This document shows positions 1 through 8,648 of a DNA stretch of 64,000 nucleotides, one piece after another. Positions within the stretch are counted from its first letter, which is position 1; every line of letters starts with the position of its first letter. This stretch comes from Sphingopyxis chilensis (GTDB taxonomy: Bacteria; Pseudomonadota; Alphaproteobacteria; Sphingomonadales; Sphingomonadaceae), in contig NZ_CP142394.1 of NCBI RefSeq assembly GCF_035930445.1, forward strand, positions 839,501 to 903,500, given 5' to 3'. The position numbers and the translations under genes were made by a program. The notes below the pieces were generated by a model. The model was not told the DNA's origin and made no database searches. It saw only the letters and a list, made by a program, of their open reading frames with translations.

Positions 1-254
1 GCGACATCGGGCACGCTGTCCTCGATCGCCGCCGACGCGACGAGAATCTGTCCATCCTTCGGCCCGCTGCCGTCCTGCGGATAAAAGGCAATGCCCTGGC
101 CTTCGAGCCAGGCGAATTTGTCGGGCGTCCGGCCCTGGTCGCGGCTGCGATCCGACCCCGAGACCGCCGCGCCGCGCGCCGCGACGATCATTGCGAGCGG
201 CAACATGCCCGACCCGCCGATGCCGCAGAAGAAATAGGATTTGTTTTCCGACAT
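1..254 (-). CDS. Mur ligase family protein (Mpl/MurC-like), N-terminal part
   Basis: Partial gene: the start codon is the ATG complementary to 252-254 and the frame stays open to the left edge, about 84 residues. The N-terminus shows the Mur-ligase Rossmann motif [11 protein letters not shown] followed by SGSDRSRD, the MurC/Mpl pattern that binds the UDP-MurNAc nucleotide. The window has its own murC in the dcw cluster at 20 kb, so this second copy is more likely Mpl, which ligates recovered L-Ala-D-Glu-mDAP peptide to UDP-MurNAc. Divergent pairing with an LD-carboxypeptidase, another recycling enzyme, supports that. The ATPase and C-terminal domains lie outside the window, so MurC-like substrate use cannot be excluded. 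Confidence 0.7.
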   Translation of the reverse strand, partial: MSENKSYFFCGIGGSGMLPLAMIVAARGAAVSGSDRSRDQGRTPDKFAWLEGQGIAFYPQDGSGPKDGQILVASAAIEDSVPDV

Positions 255-309
255 GGCGGCGCGATATGGGCTTGGCTCAAATTTGGCAAGGCAGGGCAGG
301 GGACAGGAT

Positions 310-1137
310 TTGCGTATCGGCATCGTCGCTCCTTCGACCCCCATCCTCCCCGATGATGCGGAGGCGGTGCGCGCGCTCGCCAGCCTAGGCTATCCCGACG
401 TCGAGCTCATATTCGACCCGCAATGCTTCGCGACGCACGGCCATTTCGCGGGCGAGGACGGGCACCGCTTCGCCGCGCTCGTCGAAATGGCGAACCGGCC
501 CGATATCGACGCGGTGTGGTTCGCGCGCGGCGGTTACGGCGCGTGCCGGATCGCCGGGGAAGCGGTCGCCGCGATGACCGATGCGGCGCGGAGCAAGGCG
601 TTTCTTGGCTATTCGGATCAGGGCAATCTGCTCGGCGCGCTCTATCGCGACGGCTTCGACCATGTCGCGCACGGGCCGATGGTCGCCGATATCCGCCGCG
701 AAGGCGGCGACGCCGCCGTTCTGCGCGCGCTCGACTGGCTCGTCGCGCGCGATCCTGCGGCGTGCGAGCCCGGGCTCGAACATGGTGCGCGCCACGCCGC
801 GTTCAACCTGATGACATTGTCGATGCTGCTCGGCACCCCGCTAGAACCCGATCTGTCGGGGCATGTCCTGCTTGTCGAGGAGGTCAGCGAATATCTCTAC
901 GCCCTCGACCGCGCCTTTTTCCATGTTGCGACCTATCTCGCGCCGCGCGGGCTCGCGGGGCTGCGGCTCGGGCGCGTCAGCGACGTGCCCGAAAACGACC
1001 GTCCCTTCGGCATGGAGGCCGATGAAATCGCCCGCGACTGGTGCGCGCGGTGCAATATCCCCTGGCTCGGCCGGGCCGACATCGGCCACGACGCCGCGAA
1101 CAAGGTCGTGCCCTTCGGCTTGCATCGCGCGGGGTGA
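310..1137 (+). CDS. LD-carboxypeptidase (peptidase family S66, LdcA-like)
   Basis: Cytoplasmic serine peptidase that removes the terminal D-Ala from recycled muropeptide tetrapeptides. Seen: the N-terminal strand [10 protein letters not shown] typical of S66, the nucleophile motif GYSD with Ser about residue 102, the acid in VEEV (Glu190/191) and the histidine in IGHD (about 260), which together give the Ser-Glu-His set of this family. The length of 275 residues is slightly short for the family. I chose the TTG at 310 because the family begins right at this strand and a purine-rich stretch precedes it; an in-frame ATG at 253 would add 19 residues with no family-like features. The divergent Mur ligase starts within a base or two of that ATG. 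Confidence 0.85.
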   Translation: MRIGIVAPSTPILPDDAEAVRALASLGYPDVELIFDPQCFATHGHFAGEDGHRFAALVEMANRPDIDAVWFARGGYGACRIAGEAVAAMTDAARSKAFLGYSDQGNLLGALYRDGFDHVAHGPMVADIRREGGDAAVLRALDWLVARDPAACEPGLEHGARHAAFNLMTLSMLLGTPLEPDLSGHVLLVEEVSEYLYALDRAFFHVATYLAPRGLAGLRLGRVSDVPENDRPFGMEADEIARDWCARCNIPWLGRADIGHDAANKVVPFGLHRAG

Positions 1138-1182
1138 GGGAATAGGCGCGGCCCAATTCAAAATCACGCTAGGGGACGCAAT

Positions 1183-2121
1183 ATGCGCGCATTCATCTTT
1201 CCGGGTCAGGGCAGCCAGTCGGTCGGTATGGGCAAGGCGCTCGCCGACGCTTCGGCCATCGCGCGCGAGGTGTTTCAGGAGGTCGACGACGCACTCGGCC
1301 AGCATCTTTTCAAGCTGATGAGCGACGGTCCCGAGGACCAGCTGACCCTCACTGAAAATGCCCAGCCCGCGATCATGGCGAATGCGATTGCAACGCTGCG
1401 TGTGCTCGAAAAGGAAGGTGGCGTGACGCTCGCCGCCAAGGCCGATTATGTCGCGGGTCACAGCCTCGGCGAATATAGCGCGCTTTGTGCCGCGGGGACG
1501 TTCGACCTTGCGACCACGGCGCGGCTTTTGAAGACGCGCGGGCAAGCGATGCAGGCGGCGGTGCCCGTCGGCGTCGGCGCGATGGCGGCGCTGCTCGGCG
1601 CCGATATCGACACCGCTCAAAAGCTCGCCGATGCCGCCGCCGAGGGCGAGGTTTGCACCGTCGCCAACGACAACGACCCGTCGCAGGTCGTGATCTCGGG
1701 CCACAAGGGCGCGGTCGAACGCGCAGTCGCGCTGGTCAAGGATTATGGCATCAAGCGCGGCGTGCTGTTGCCCGTCTCCGCACCCTTCCATTGCCCGTTG
1801 ATGCAGCCCGCGGCCGACGCGATGACCGAGGCGCTCGGCGCCAACCCGCCCAAGCCGCCGCTGGTGCCGGTGGTGGCGAATGTCACCGCGAGCCCGGTGA
1901 GCGATGGCGACCAGATCCGCGATTTGCTGGTCCAGCAGGTCACCGACCGCGTCCGCTGGCGCGAAAGCGTCGTCTCGATGGAAGATATCGGGGTCACGCA
2001 GTTCGTCGAATTCGGCGGCAAGGTCCTCTCGCCGATGGTCAAGCGCAGCGCGAGTGGAGAGGTCGAGACGGTCAGCGTGATTTCGATGGACGACATCGAA
2101 GCGCTGCTCAAAACGCTCTAA
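1183..2121 (+). CDS. fabD: Malonyl-CoA:ACP transacylase
   Basis: Transfers malonyl from CoA to acyl carrier protein, providing the extender unit for type II fatty acid synthesis in the cytoplasm. The protein opens with FIFPGQGSQ, the signature of acyl transferases, and carries GHSLGEYSAL with nucleophile Ser94; the second catalytic residue, His203, sits in SAPFHCPLM. The length of 312 residues is normal. The start at 1183 is preceded by AGGGGA at suitable spacing. It is 23 bases upstream of fabG on the same strand, so the pair is very likely one transcript. Confidence 0.95.
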   Translation: MRAFIFPGQGSQSVGMGKALADASAIAREVFQEVDDALGQHLFKLMSDGPEDQLTLTENAQPAIMANAIATLRVLEKEGGVTLAAKADYVAGHSLGEYSALCAAGTFDLATTARLLKTRGQAMQAAVPVGVGAMAALLGADIDTAQKLADAAAEGEVCTVANDNDPSQVVISGHKGAVERAVALVKDYGIKRGVLLPVSAPFHCPLMQPAADAMTEALGANPPKPPLVPVVANVTASPVSDGDQIRDLLVQQVTDRVRWRESVVSMEDIGVTQFVEFGGKVLSPMVKRSASGEVETVSVISMDDIEALLKTL

Positions 2122-2144
2122 GATTCAGATTTCAGGAGAATAAG

Positions 2145-2885
2145 ATGTTCGATCTCACCGGCATGACCGCCCTCGTCACCGGCGCCTCGGGCGGCATCGG
2201 TTCTGCCATCGCGCAGGCGCTTGCCGCGCAGGGCGCACGGCTCGCGGTGTCGGGTTCCAACGCCGACAAGCTGAGCGCCTTTCGCGATACCCTCGGCGGC
2301 GACCATGTCGCGCTGCCGTGCAACCTCGGCGATGCCGCCGCCGTCGATGCGCTCGTGCCCTCGGCGGTCGAGGCGCTCGGGCAGCTCGATATCCTCGTCA
2401 ACAACGCCGGCGTCACGCGCGACAATCTGATCATGCGGATGAAGGACGAGGAGTGGATGGACGTCATCCGCATCAACCTCGAGGCCAATTTCCGCCTCGC
2501 GCGCGCCGCCGCGAAACCGATGATGAAGGCGCGTTTCGGCCGCATCATTTCGATCACCAGCGTCGTCGGCGCGACCGGCAATCCGGGGCAGGCCAATTAT
2601 GCCGCGTCGAAGGCGGGCGTCACCGGCATGACCAAGGCGCTGGCGCAGGAACTGGCGAGCCGCGGCATCACCGCGAACTGCGTCGCGCCCGGCTTCATTG
2701 CGACCGCGATGACCGACGATTTGCCGGACGCGCAGAAAGAAGCGCTCAACCAGCGCATCCCGGCGGGCCGGATGGGAGAGGGCAGCGATATCGCCGCCGC
2801 GGTCGTCTATCTCGCGTCGAAGGAAGCGGGCTACGTCACCGGGCAGACGTTGCATGTGAACGGCGGCATGGCCATGCTGTCCTGA
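2145..2885 (+). CDS. fabG: 3-oxoacyl-[ACP] reductase
   Basis: NADPH-dependent reduction of 3-ketoacyl-ACP, the first reductive step of fatty acid elongation. It is a short-chain dehydrogenase: TGASGGIG cofactor motif near the N-terminus, NNAG in the core, and the catalytic triad Ser139, Tyr152, Lys156 (YAASK). It ends in a conserved Gly-Gly-Met tail. At 246 residues it matches the family. The start is set by AGGAG at 2134-2138, six bases before the ATG. Its position directly behind fabD is the best evidence that it is FabG and not another SDR. Confidence 0.95.
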   Translation: MFDLTGMTALVTGASGGIGSAIAQALAAQGARLAVSGSNADKLSAFRDTLGGDHVALPCNLGDAAAVDALVPSAVEALGQLDILVNNAGVTRDNLIMRMKDEEWMDVIRINLEANFRLARAAAKPMMKARFGRIISITSVVGATGNPGQANYAASKAGVTGMTKALAQELASRGITANCVAPGFIATAMTDDLPDAQKEALNQRIPAGRMGEGSDIAAAVVYLASKEAGYVTGQTLHVNGGMAMLS

Positions 2886-2917
2886 GGGGCGATCCCGCCG
2901 GACGGAAAGACGAGTCG

Positions 2918-3457
2918 ATGATGAAGACCTGGATGGCGGGCGCCGCGCTGGCGTTTGCGACACTCCCCGCTGTGGTCGCGGCGCAGGAAGGCGAAAAGCT
3001 CGACTGCGTCGTCGCTTCGGTGCCGGGCGACATGAGGGAGTCGATCGGCGAGTCGATGGCGGGCAGCGGCGACGATGCGTCGCGCGAAGCATTGTTCAAG
3101 AATCTGGCGACGGTTGTCGACAGCTGCGTCACGGCTCACGGCATCACGGCCGAGCAAAAGGGTCATTATTTCGACTATAGCCTTGCGCGCATCGCGCGCG
3201 AATGGCTGGCGGCGGATATCGGAAAGCTCAACCTGTCGCCCGCGGTCGTCGACAAGGCGCTCGACTTCGGGCCGAACGGGGCGAATCCCGACCTGTCGAC
3301 CGACATGACCGAAGAGCAGATCATGAAGATCGTTCAGGCCTATATCGAAGCCGACGTCGATATCGAAAAGGTCGACGGTGCGGCATGGGAGAAGGTCGGC
3401 GCCTACGCCGCGGCGACCTCGATCTACTGGAACAAGCGCAAGCAGATCGCGCCCTGA
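2918..3457 (+). CDS. Small secreted protein, function unknown
   Basis: A 179-residue protein with a clear Sec signal peptide: two Met codons, one Lys, a hydrophobic core of about 15 residues and an AxA-type cleavage site before QEGEK. The mature part is acidic, mostly helical in composition, and has two cysteines (in LDCVV and DSCVT) that could form a disulfide. I do not recognise the family. It starts 33 bases after fabG and ends just before a strong terminator, so it is probably the last gene of the fabD-fabG transcript. ATG 2921 is an equally possible start. Confidence 0.75.
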   Translation: MMKTWMAGAALAFATLPAVVAAQEGEKLDCVVASVPGDMRESIGESMAGSGDDASREALFKNLATVVDSCVTAHGITAEQKGHYFDYSLARIAREWLAADIGKLNLSPAVVDKALDFGPNGANPDLSTDMTEEQIMKIVQAYIEADVDIEKVDGAAWEKVGAYAAATSIYWNKRKQIAP

Positions 3458-3465
3458 CAGCGAAG

Positions 3466-3496
3466 GGGCCGGGTCCGGTTCAACCGGACCCGGCCC
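3466..3496. terminator. Bidirectional hairpin terminator
   Basis: A perfect 15-base inverted repeat around a single central base (GGGCCGGGTCC ... GGACCCGGCCC arms), realistically a 12-bp GC stem with a 7-base loop. It lies exactly between two convergent genes. No long T-run follows on either strand, so termination may need help from Rho or rely on stem strength. Confidence 0.8.
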
Positions 3497-3518
3497 TCGG
3501 GACGAGCGGAGAGAGGGG

Positions 3519-5642
3519 TCAGAAGCTCGCCCGGGCCGTCAGGCGGAAATCGCGGCCCGCCAGCGGCACATAATCCTTGGTAAAGCTTGCGTGGCGGCGC
3601 GCCTCGACATCGAAAATATTATTCGCCGACAGGCTGAGCGTCAGATTCTTCGTGTCGGGAAGCGGACGCCAGCTTAGCGAGGCGTTGACCAAGGTGAAGC
3701 CGTCGGTCGGCGTCTCGAACTGCGCAACGCGCGTCTGGTCGTCGGTCCATTCGACTTCGACGCGCGCATCGACGCGTTCGCCCTGCGCCTCGAGCCCGCC
3801 CAATACGCGCAGCGGCGGGATGCGCGGCACATTGCGGTCGAGCCCCGCGTTCTTGATCTTCGCGCGCGTCATGTCGGCGGTGACGTCGCCGATGATGTTG
3901 AAGCCGCCGATCTGCGCCAATCGTGCGCTCGCCTCGGCCTCGAAGCCATAGACGCGCGCGTCGCGCTGGAAATATTGGAAGACGGGCAACTCATCCTCTT
4001 CGGCGCCAGTCGCCGCCGAATAGATGAAATTGTCGAACCAGTTCGAATAGCCGGTGAGGCTGAGGTTGAAGGCGTCCGACTTGAACTTGAACGAAGCTTC
4101 GGCCCCCCAGTTGGATTCGCGCTTCAAATTCGGGTCGCCGAGCTCGAAGCTCTGCGTCGCGATATGCGGGCCGTTCGACAGCAATTCCTCGGCCGACGGC
4201 GCACGCACCGCGCGCGATACCGAAACACCGAACTTCGCGCCGTCGAATATGTCATAGGTCGCGCCAAGCGCACCCGAGAAGCTGTCGAAGTCGCGCTCGA
4301 AGCCCAGCGTCTGCGCGCGCACATTGGTCTTTTCATAGCGCGCCGCGGCTTCGAGCCCCAGCGGGCCCATCGTATATTCCTGCAGCGTGAAGAGCGCGAA
4401 CTGGTCGGTCAGGTTGCGCGGGACAAAGGCTTCGGCGCCGATCGCGTTGAAATCGCGGTGGCTGTACTGCACACCGCTCGCGCCGCGCCAGCCGCCGCGG
4501 TCGTTCTGCGCCAGCTCGACCCGGCCTTCGATGCCCTGGTTGGTGAAGACGGTGCCGACTTCGTCGCCCTCGAACTCGGTGTGCTTGTAATCGGCAAAGC
4601 CCGCGCGGATGCGCAGCTTGTCGAAAAAGCCGTCGCCCAGCTCGACTTCGCCGCGCAGGTCGGCGCGCCATTGCTTCATGCCGATGGTGACCGGGCCTTC
4701 GCCGTGGTCGTGGCCGCCTTCTTCCTCCTCGCCTTCATGCTCGTGCGCGGTGTTCGGGCGATCGGGCACGCCATAATTAGTGTCGAAATAGCCGATCGAA
4801 ATGCCGAGCTGCCCGCCGTCGTTGATCAGCGACAGGCCGCCGCCCGCGGTCCAGGTCTCGCTTTGGGTGTTGTCGACCTTGCCGCGCTTGCCCGCCTGTT
4901 CGGTCAGCTCCGCCGCTTCGTCGGCATGGCCTTCCTCGAGTTCATGTTCGGCAAGGTGGAGCAGGTCGCCGCGAATATCGGGGGCATAGACATAGCCGCC
5001 CGAACGCACATCGCCCGTCTTGCGCCAGCTGCCGTCGAGATGCGCGACGATCTGGGGGCTCAGCGCGACGTCGATCGAACTGCCGATGTTGCGGTCGTTG
5101 GCTGCGGTCGCATAGCCGCCGATGGCATCGACATGGACGTGGTCGGCGGGCACCTTCCTCGGAATCCGGCGGTCGAACAGGTTGACCGCGCCGCCGATCG
5201 CCTGACTGCCGAACAGCAGCACCGCGGGGCCGCGCAGGATTTCGATGCGCTCGACGGTCAGCGGGTCGATGGTGACCGCATGGTCGGCGGAGGTGTTCGA
5301 CGCGTCGATCGATCCGATACCGTCGGTCAGAACCTTGACGCGCTCGCCCGAAAAGCCGCGGAGGACGGGACGCGATGCGCCGGGCGAGAAGCTCGTCGCC
5401 GAAACGCCCGGCTGGCGGGTCAGCGTGTCTCCGATCTGGCCGCGAATGTCGCGCGCCAGCTCGTCGCCCTCGAGCACCGAGACGTTGCCGAGGATGTCGA
5501 GGCTGCGGACATAGGGCGCGGTGACGATGATCGGGTCGCCGGTATGAACATCGTCATCGCTGCCGGTGGCGCGATCCTGCGCGAAAGCGGGCGCGGCGAG
5601 GAAAAGGGCAAGGGAAAAACCGGCGGAACAAAGCAAACGCAT
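3519..5642 (-). CDS. TonB-dependent outer-membrane receptor, ZnuD-like (probable zinc uptake)
   Basis: A 707-residue outer-membrane receptor with signal peptide (cleavage after APAFA), a plug domain (IIVTAP start; RPVLRGFSGERVKVLTDG; VERIEILRGPAVLLFGSQAIGG) and a beta-barrel ending in the aromatic C-terminal strand FRLTARASF. An extracellular loop near residues 300-320 is rich in His and Glu (HEHEGEEEEGGHDHGEG), and a second His/Glu loop lies near 230-245. Such loops are characteristic of the zinc receptor ZnuD. A Zur-like palindrome lies upstream. Substrate zinc is therefore an inference from the loops plus the operator; siderophore or cobalamin transport is less likely. The gene is convergent with the fabG unit. 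Confidence 0.85.
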   Translation of the reverse strand: MRLLCSAGFSLALFLAAPAFAQDRATGSDDDVHTGDPIIVTAPYVRSLDILGNVSVLEGDELARDIRGQIGDTLTRQPGVSATSFSPGASRPVLRGFSGERVKVLTDGIGSIDASNTSADHAVTIDPLTVERIEILRGPAVLLFGSQAIGGAVNLFDRRIPRKVPADHVHVDAIGGYATAANDRNIGSSIDVALSPQIVAHLDGSWRKTGDVRSGGYVYAPDIRGDLLHLAEHELEEGHADEAAELTEQAGKRGKVDNTQSETWTAGGGLSLINDGGQLGISIGYFDTNYGVPDRPNTAHEHEGEEEEGGHDHGEGPVTIGMKQWRADLRGEVELGDGFFDKLRIRAGFADYKHTEFEGDEVGTVFTNQGIEGRVELAQNDRGGWRGASGVQYSHRDFNAIGAEAFVPRNLTDQFALFTLQEYTMGPLGLEAAARYEKTNVRAQTLGFERDFDSFSGALGATYDIFDGAKFGVSVSRAVRAPSAEELLSNGPHIATQSFELGDPNLKRESNWGAEASFKFKSDAFNLSLTGYSNWFDNFIYSAATGAEEDELPVFQYFQRDARVYGFEAEASARLAQIGGFNIIGDVTADMTRAKIKNAGLDRNVPRIPPLRVLGGLEAQGERVDARVEVEWTDDQTRVAQFETPTDGFTLVNASLSWRPLPDTKNLTLSLSANNIFDVEARRHASFTKDYVPLAGRDFRLTARASF

Positions 5643-5684
5643 GGAGGGAGAGTCCTGTTGTTATTGCGACCTGATGGCGGGGCA

Positions 5685-5702
5685 GTAATGATATATTGTC
5701 AC
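5685..5702 (-). promoter_or_regulatory. Putative Zur-type operator
   Basis: An AT-rich imperfect palindrome, GTAATGATATATTGTCAC, in otherwise GC-rich DNA, 43-60 bases upstream of the TonB receptor start. About 12 of 18 positions are symmetric, and the GTAATG...ATATTGTCAC shape resembles Fur/Zur-family boxes. This fits a zinc-repressed receptor gene. Fur or another regulator cannot be excluded from sequence alone. Confidence 0.4.
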
Positions 5703-5836
5703 AAAAACAAGCCCCGGAGCCCCGCTTGATTGCTGTTCGTCGGCCCTCGATCCCCGTTGGTCGACAAAGGCGCGTCATCGGCGCGGCAAGCGAAGCTGTC
5801 TTGCGGGGCGCGGGGCGGCGTCCTAGATCATGCGCC

Positions 5837-6814
5837 ATGACCATAGCCAAAACCAGCTTGGACCTGATCGGGAACACCCCGCTCGTCCTGCTCAAGGGCC
5901 CCAGCGAAGCGACCGGCTGCGAAATCTGGGGAAAATGCGAATATGCCAACCCCGGCGGTTCGGTGAAGGACCGCGCCGCGCTCTATATCGTGCGCGATGC
6001 CGAAGCGAACGGCAGCCTTCGCCCCGGCGGCACGATCGTCGAGGGAACGGCGGGCAATACCGGCATCGGGCTCGCGCTCGTCGCCAATGCGCTCGGCTAC
6101 AGGACGATCATCGTCATGCCCGACAATCAGAGCGCCGAGAAAATGGCGACGATCCGCGCATTGGGCGCCGAACTCGTGCTCGTCCCGCCCGCGCCCTTCG
6201 CCAATCCCGGCCATTTCGTCCACACCTCGCGCCGCATCGCCGAGGAAACCGACAATGCGATCTGGGCTAACCAGTTCGACAATATCGCCAACCGAAAGGC
6301 GCATATCTTCGGCACGGCAGAGGAAATCTGGGAACAGATGGACGGCCGCATCGACGGCTTCACCTGTGCGGCGGGAACCGGCGGCACGATCGCGGGGACC
6401 GGGCTGGGGCTGAAAGCGAAGAGCGCCGACATCACCATCGCGCTGACCGATCCGCACGGCGCCGGACTCTATAATTATTACCAGTGCGGCGAGTTGAAGC
6501 CCGAAGGGTCGAGCGTCGCCGAAGGCATCGGCCAGAACCGCATCACCGCCAATCTGGAAGGCGCGCCGATCGACACGCAGTTCCGCATTTCGGATGCGGA
6601 GGGGCTCGCCATCGTCCGCCGCCTGCTCGACGAGGAGGGGCTGTGCCTCGGCCTGTCGTCGGGGATCAACGTCGCCGGCGCGATGGCGCTCGCGCGGCAG
6701 CTCGGGCCGGGCAAGCGCATCGCGACCATCCTCTGCGACAGCGGGTTCCGTTATCTCTCGACGCTCTACAACCCCGAATGGCTGGCGAGCAAGGGACTGG
6801 AGGCAGCAGCATGA
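5837..6814 (+). CDS. cysK: Cysteine synthase A (O-acetylserine sulfhydrylase), PLP-dependent
   Basis: Makes cysteine from O-acetylserine and sulfide. The fold-type II PLP features are clear: the Schiff-base lysine at about residue 44 in GGSVKDRAAL, the substrate loop EGTAGNTGIGLAL, the phosphate-binding GTGGTIAGTG, and SSGINV near the C-terminus. The length is 325 residues. The substrate loop reads EGTAGN where classical CysK has EPTSGN, a variant whose effect I cannot judge. The start at 5837 gives TIAKTSLDLIGNTPLV, the usual family opening. Its stop overlaps the next gene by four bases (ATGA). Confidence 0.88.
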   Translation: MTIAKTSLDLIGNTPLVLLKGPSEATGCEIWGKCEYANPGGSVKDRAALYIVRDAEANGSLRPGGTIVEGTAGNTGIGLALVANALGYRTIIVMPDNQSAEKMATIRALGAELVLVPPAPFANPGHFVHTSRRIAEETDNAIWANQFDNIANRKAHIFGTAEEIWEQMDGRIDGFTCAAGTGGTIAGTGLGLKAKSADITIALTDPHGAGLYNYYQCGELKPEGSSVAEGIGQNRITANLEGAPIDTQFRISDAEGLAIVRRLLDEEGLCLGLSSGINVAGAMALARQLGPGKRIATILCDSGFRYLSTLYNPEWLASKGLEAAA

Positions 6815-7212
6815 GCGTGCGGATCGACAGTCCCTCGGCACCCAAGACGCAAGCCGTGCCGCCGTCGCCGACGGCGCCGGTCAACGACACGATGCGGCGG
6901 CTGCAGATCGGCATTGCGGGGGTGCTCACCGTTCTGCTGCTCGTCGGCATGGCGGGGCTCATCGGCGAGCGCGCCCGCGAGCGGGCCGAAGGGGAGGTCG
7001 CAGCCACGACCGAAGTCAAGATGCCGGGTGAAGAGCCCGCCAGCGGCGCCCCGCTGGAGGAGCTTGGCGTCCAGCCGGTGTCGCCATCGTCGTCGAAAGA
7101 CGAAAATGCCGCCACCGACGTGAAGGTCCCGCAGGCGATACCGCCCGCCTCGTCGGTGCCCGACCTCGAACCCGACCCCGAACTCCAGCGCGCGCGCCAG
7201 TCGAAACAGTGA
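6811..7212 (+). CDS. Small single-pass membrane protein, function unknown
   Basis: A 133-residue protein with a Pro-rich cytoplasmic N-terminus, one membrane helix at about residues 32-52 (LQIGIAGVLTVLLLVGMAG), and a Pro/Glu-rich low-complexity tail ending in RARQSKQ. No family is recognised. It overlaps cysK by ATGA and the next gene by GTGA, so translation is coupled in a three-gene operon. The low-complexity tail looks like a linker or periplasmic spacer and has no enzyme-like motifs. Confidence 0.7.
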   Translation: MSVRIDSPSAPKTQAVPPSPTAPVNDTMRRLQIGIAGVLTVLLLVGMAGLIGERARERAEGEVAATTEVKMPGEEPASGAPLEELGVQPVSPSSSKDENAATDVKVPQAIPPASSVPDLEPDPELQRARQSKQ

Positions 7213-8372
7213 TCGCGCCATCGCGCAGGCCGTTGCTGCGCGCCTTCGCCACCGCCATCGCGATCGTCGCGCTGGCGTGGGTCGCGGGCGGGCAGGCGCT
7301 GCTCGGGCGCATCGATCCCGCGCTCGCCGTTCCGCTGCTCCCGCTCCCCCTGATGCTGCTCGCATGGTGGCAGCGCCGCGAGCCGGCCGCGACCCGTTGG
7401 TTTACGATATTGTTGGCGCTCGTCCTCCTCGCCGCGGCGCAGGCGCTGCTCGGCTTCATCTTTGCCGGATCGGCGGCTTCGCCGCAGCTCCTCCTGACCA
7501 TGGCCGCGGGCGGCCTCGCCGCGTGGCTCTCGGGACTGCTCGCGGGCTGGCGTGCGCGCTTCGGGGCTTTGCCCTGGCTAGCCGCGCTGCTGCTCGTCGC
7601 CGGCTGGTTCGGGGCGGCACATGGACTGCTCGCCGCCCTCTATCGCCCGGCCGCCGCAGCGGCGGACGCCCCCGCCCTCACTATGCTCACCGGCCTGCCG
7701 CTGCGCTGGTCGGGCGGCGGCGACATCGGGGCGATGATTGCGGAGGGAATGAATGACGATCCGGCGCTCGCGCGGCTGGCCGCGGCCGGTCCCGTGTCGC
7801 TCGTCGACAGCCTCGCCGACCATGTGCCCCCTCCCGGTGGCGCGCTGCTGCTCGCGCATCCCCGCGCGCTCGCGCCGCAGGAACTGGTCGCGATCGACGC
7901 CTTCGTGCGCGGCGGCGGCCGCGCGGTCGTCCTCGCCGATGCGCTGTCGGGCTGGCCCGCGCGCCACCCGCTGGGCGATCCGCGCAATCCGCCCGTGACG
8001 AGCCTACTGACGCCGCTCCTCGATCATTGGGGCATCACGCTCGCGGCGCCTGCCGCCGCCGAGGGGCCTTCATTGCCCGTTGACGTTGACGGCTTGCGTC
8101 TCCGTCTGTTCAGCTCCGGCCGCTTCGATCGCCTCCCTCCGCAATGCCAGGCCTTCGCCGGCCGGCGCGTCGCCCGCTGCCCGATAGGGAAGGGCGAGGC
8201 CTGGCTGGCCGGCGACGCCGACCTGCTCTTCGCTCCGCTCTGGCGCCCGCTCGTCCCCGGCGCCGATCATTTGCGGCGGGCCGACACGATGGAATGGCTC
8301 GCGGCGCGCCTGTGGCCCGGCGCCGGTGACGGTGTGCTCCGTCCGCTCTGGATTCGCGCTCGCGCCGCCTGA
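7209..8372 (+). CDS. Membrane protein with GldG-like/DUF4350-type C-terminal domain
   Basis: 387 residues; GTG start in GTGA overlap with the upstream stop. About four membrane helices occupy residues 10-150 (ALAWVAGG, LLPLPLMLLAW, ILLALVLLAAAQALLGFIF, LPWLAALLLVAGWFG). A soluble domain follows with LLLAHPRALAPQELVAIDAFV, GGGRAVVLAD and LLDHWGITL, the pattern of the GldG-like ABC-transporter auxiliary domain, which resembles a degenerate amidotransferase fold. No ABC transporter genes are adjacent, so the partner is unknown. The last residues are 11 bases upstream of the promoter region of the dcw cluster. Confidence 0.65.
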   Translation: MIAPSRRPLLRAFATAIAIVALAWVAGGQALLGRIDPALAVPLLPLPLMLLAWWQRREPAATRWFTILLALVLLAAAQALLGFIFAGSAASPQLLLTMAAGGLAAWLSGLLAGWRARFGALPWLAALLLVAGWFGAAHGLLAALYRPAAAAADAPALTMLTGLPLRWSGGGDIGAMIAEGMNDDPALARLAAAGPVSLVDSLADHVPPPGGALLLAHPRALAPQELVAIDAFVRGGGRAVVLADALSGWPARHPLGDPRNPPVTSLLTPLLDHWGITLAAPAAAEGPSLPVDVDGLRLRLFSSGRFDRLPPQCQAFAGRRVARCPIGKGEAWLAGDADLLFAPLWRPLVPGADHLRRADTMEWLAARLWPGAGDGVLRPLWIRARAA

Positions 8373-8488
8373 GTCGGCTTTTTTACCCTAAATCGCCCCG
8401 ATCGAAGTCGTCCTGCGGTGCCGTTCGCGCGCCGTAGGACCGGTATTTACCCAATTCGGAGCGCTTTTTGCGGCCAATTGGGGCTAGA

Positions 8489-8523
8489 TTCCCTATTTCA
8501 CCCTAAATTACCCCTTTTCACCC
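8489..8523 (+). promoter_or_regulatory. MraZ-box-like operator of the dcw cluster
   Basis: Four pentamers at exact 10-bp spacing: TTCCC (8489-8493), CACCC (8499-8503), TACCC (8509-8513), CACCC (8519-8523), each separated by a 5-base AT-rich spacer. Read on the minus strand this is GGGTG-N5-GGGTA-N5-GGGTG-N5-GGGAA. MraZ is known to bind direct repeats containing GGG at about 10-bp spacing upstream of its own operon. A half-set, TACCC-N5-CGCCC, lies at 8384-8398 and a lone TACCC at 8448-8452. Confidence 0.65.
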
Positions 8524-8528
8524 CGATC

Positions 8529-8534
8529 TATAAT
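8529..8534 (+). promoter_or_regulatory. Candidate -10 element of the dcw promoter
   Basis: A consensus TATAAT, six bases after the last pentamer of the MraZ-like box, giving a predicted transcript start near 8541 and a leader of about 108 bases before mraZ. No good -35 hexamer is visible at 16-18 bp spacing; that place is occupied by the repeats, which would suit direct autorepression. Confidence 0.5.
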
Positions 8535-8648
8535 TGATACTCACGAAATCGGAGAGGGGCATTCTCCACTCGAGCCGAACCAGCTGGAATCACGCGATTC
8601 CGGGGCCGGGGAAGTTTTGCCCGGTGGCGCGGATACGGGGGCAGAGCG

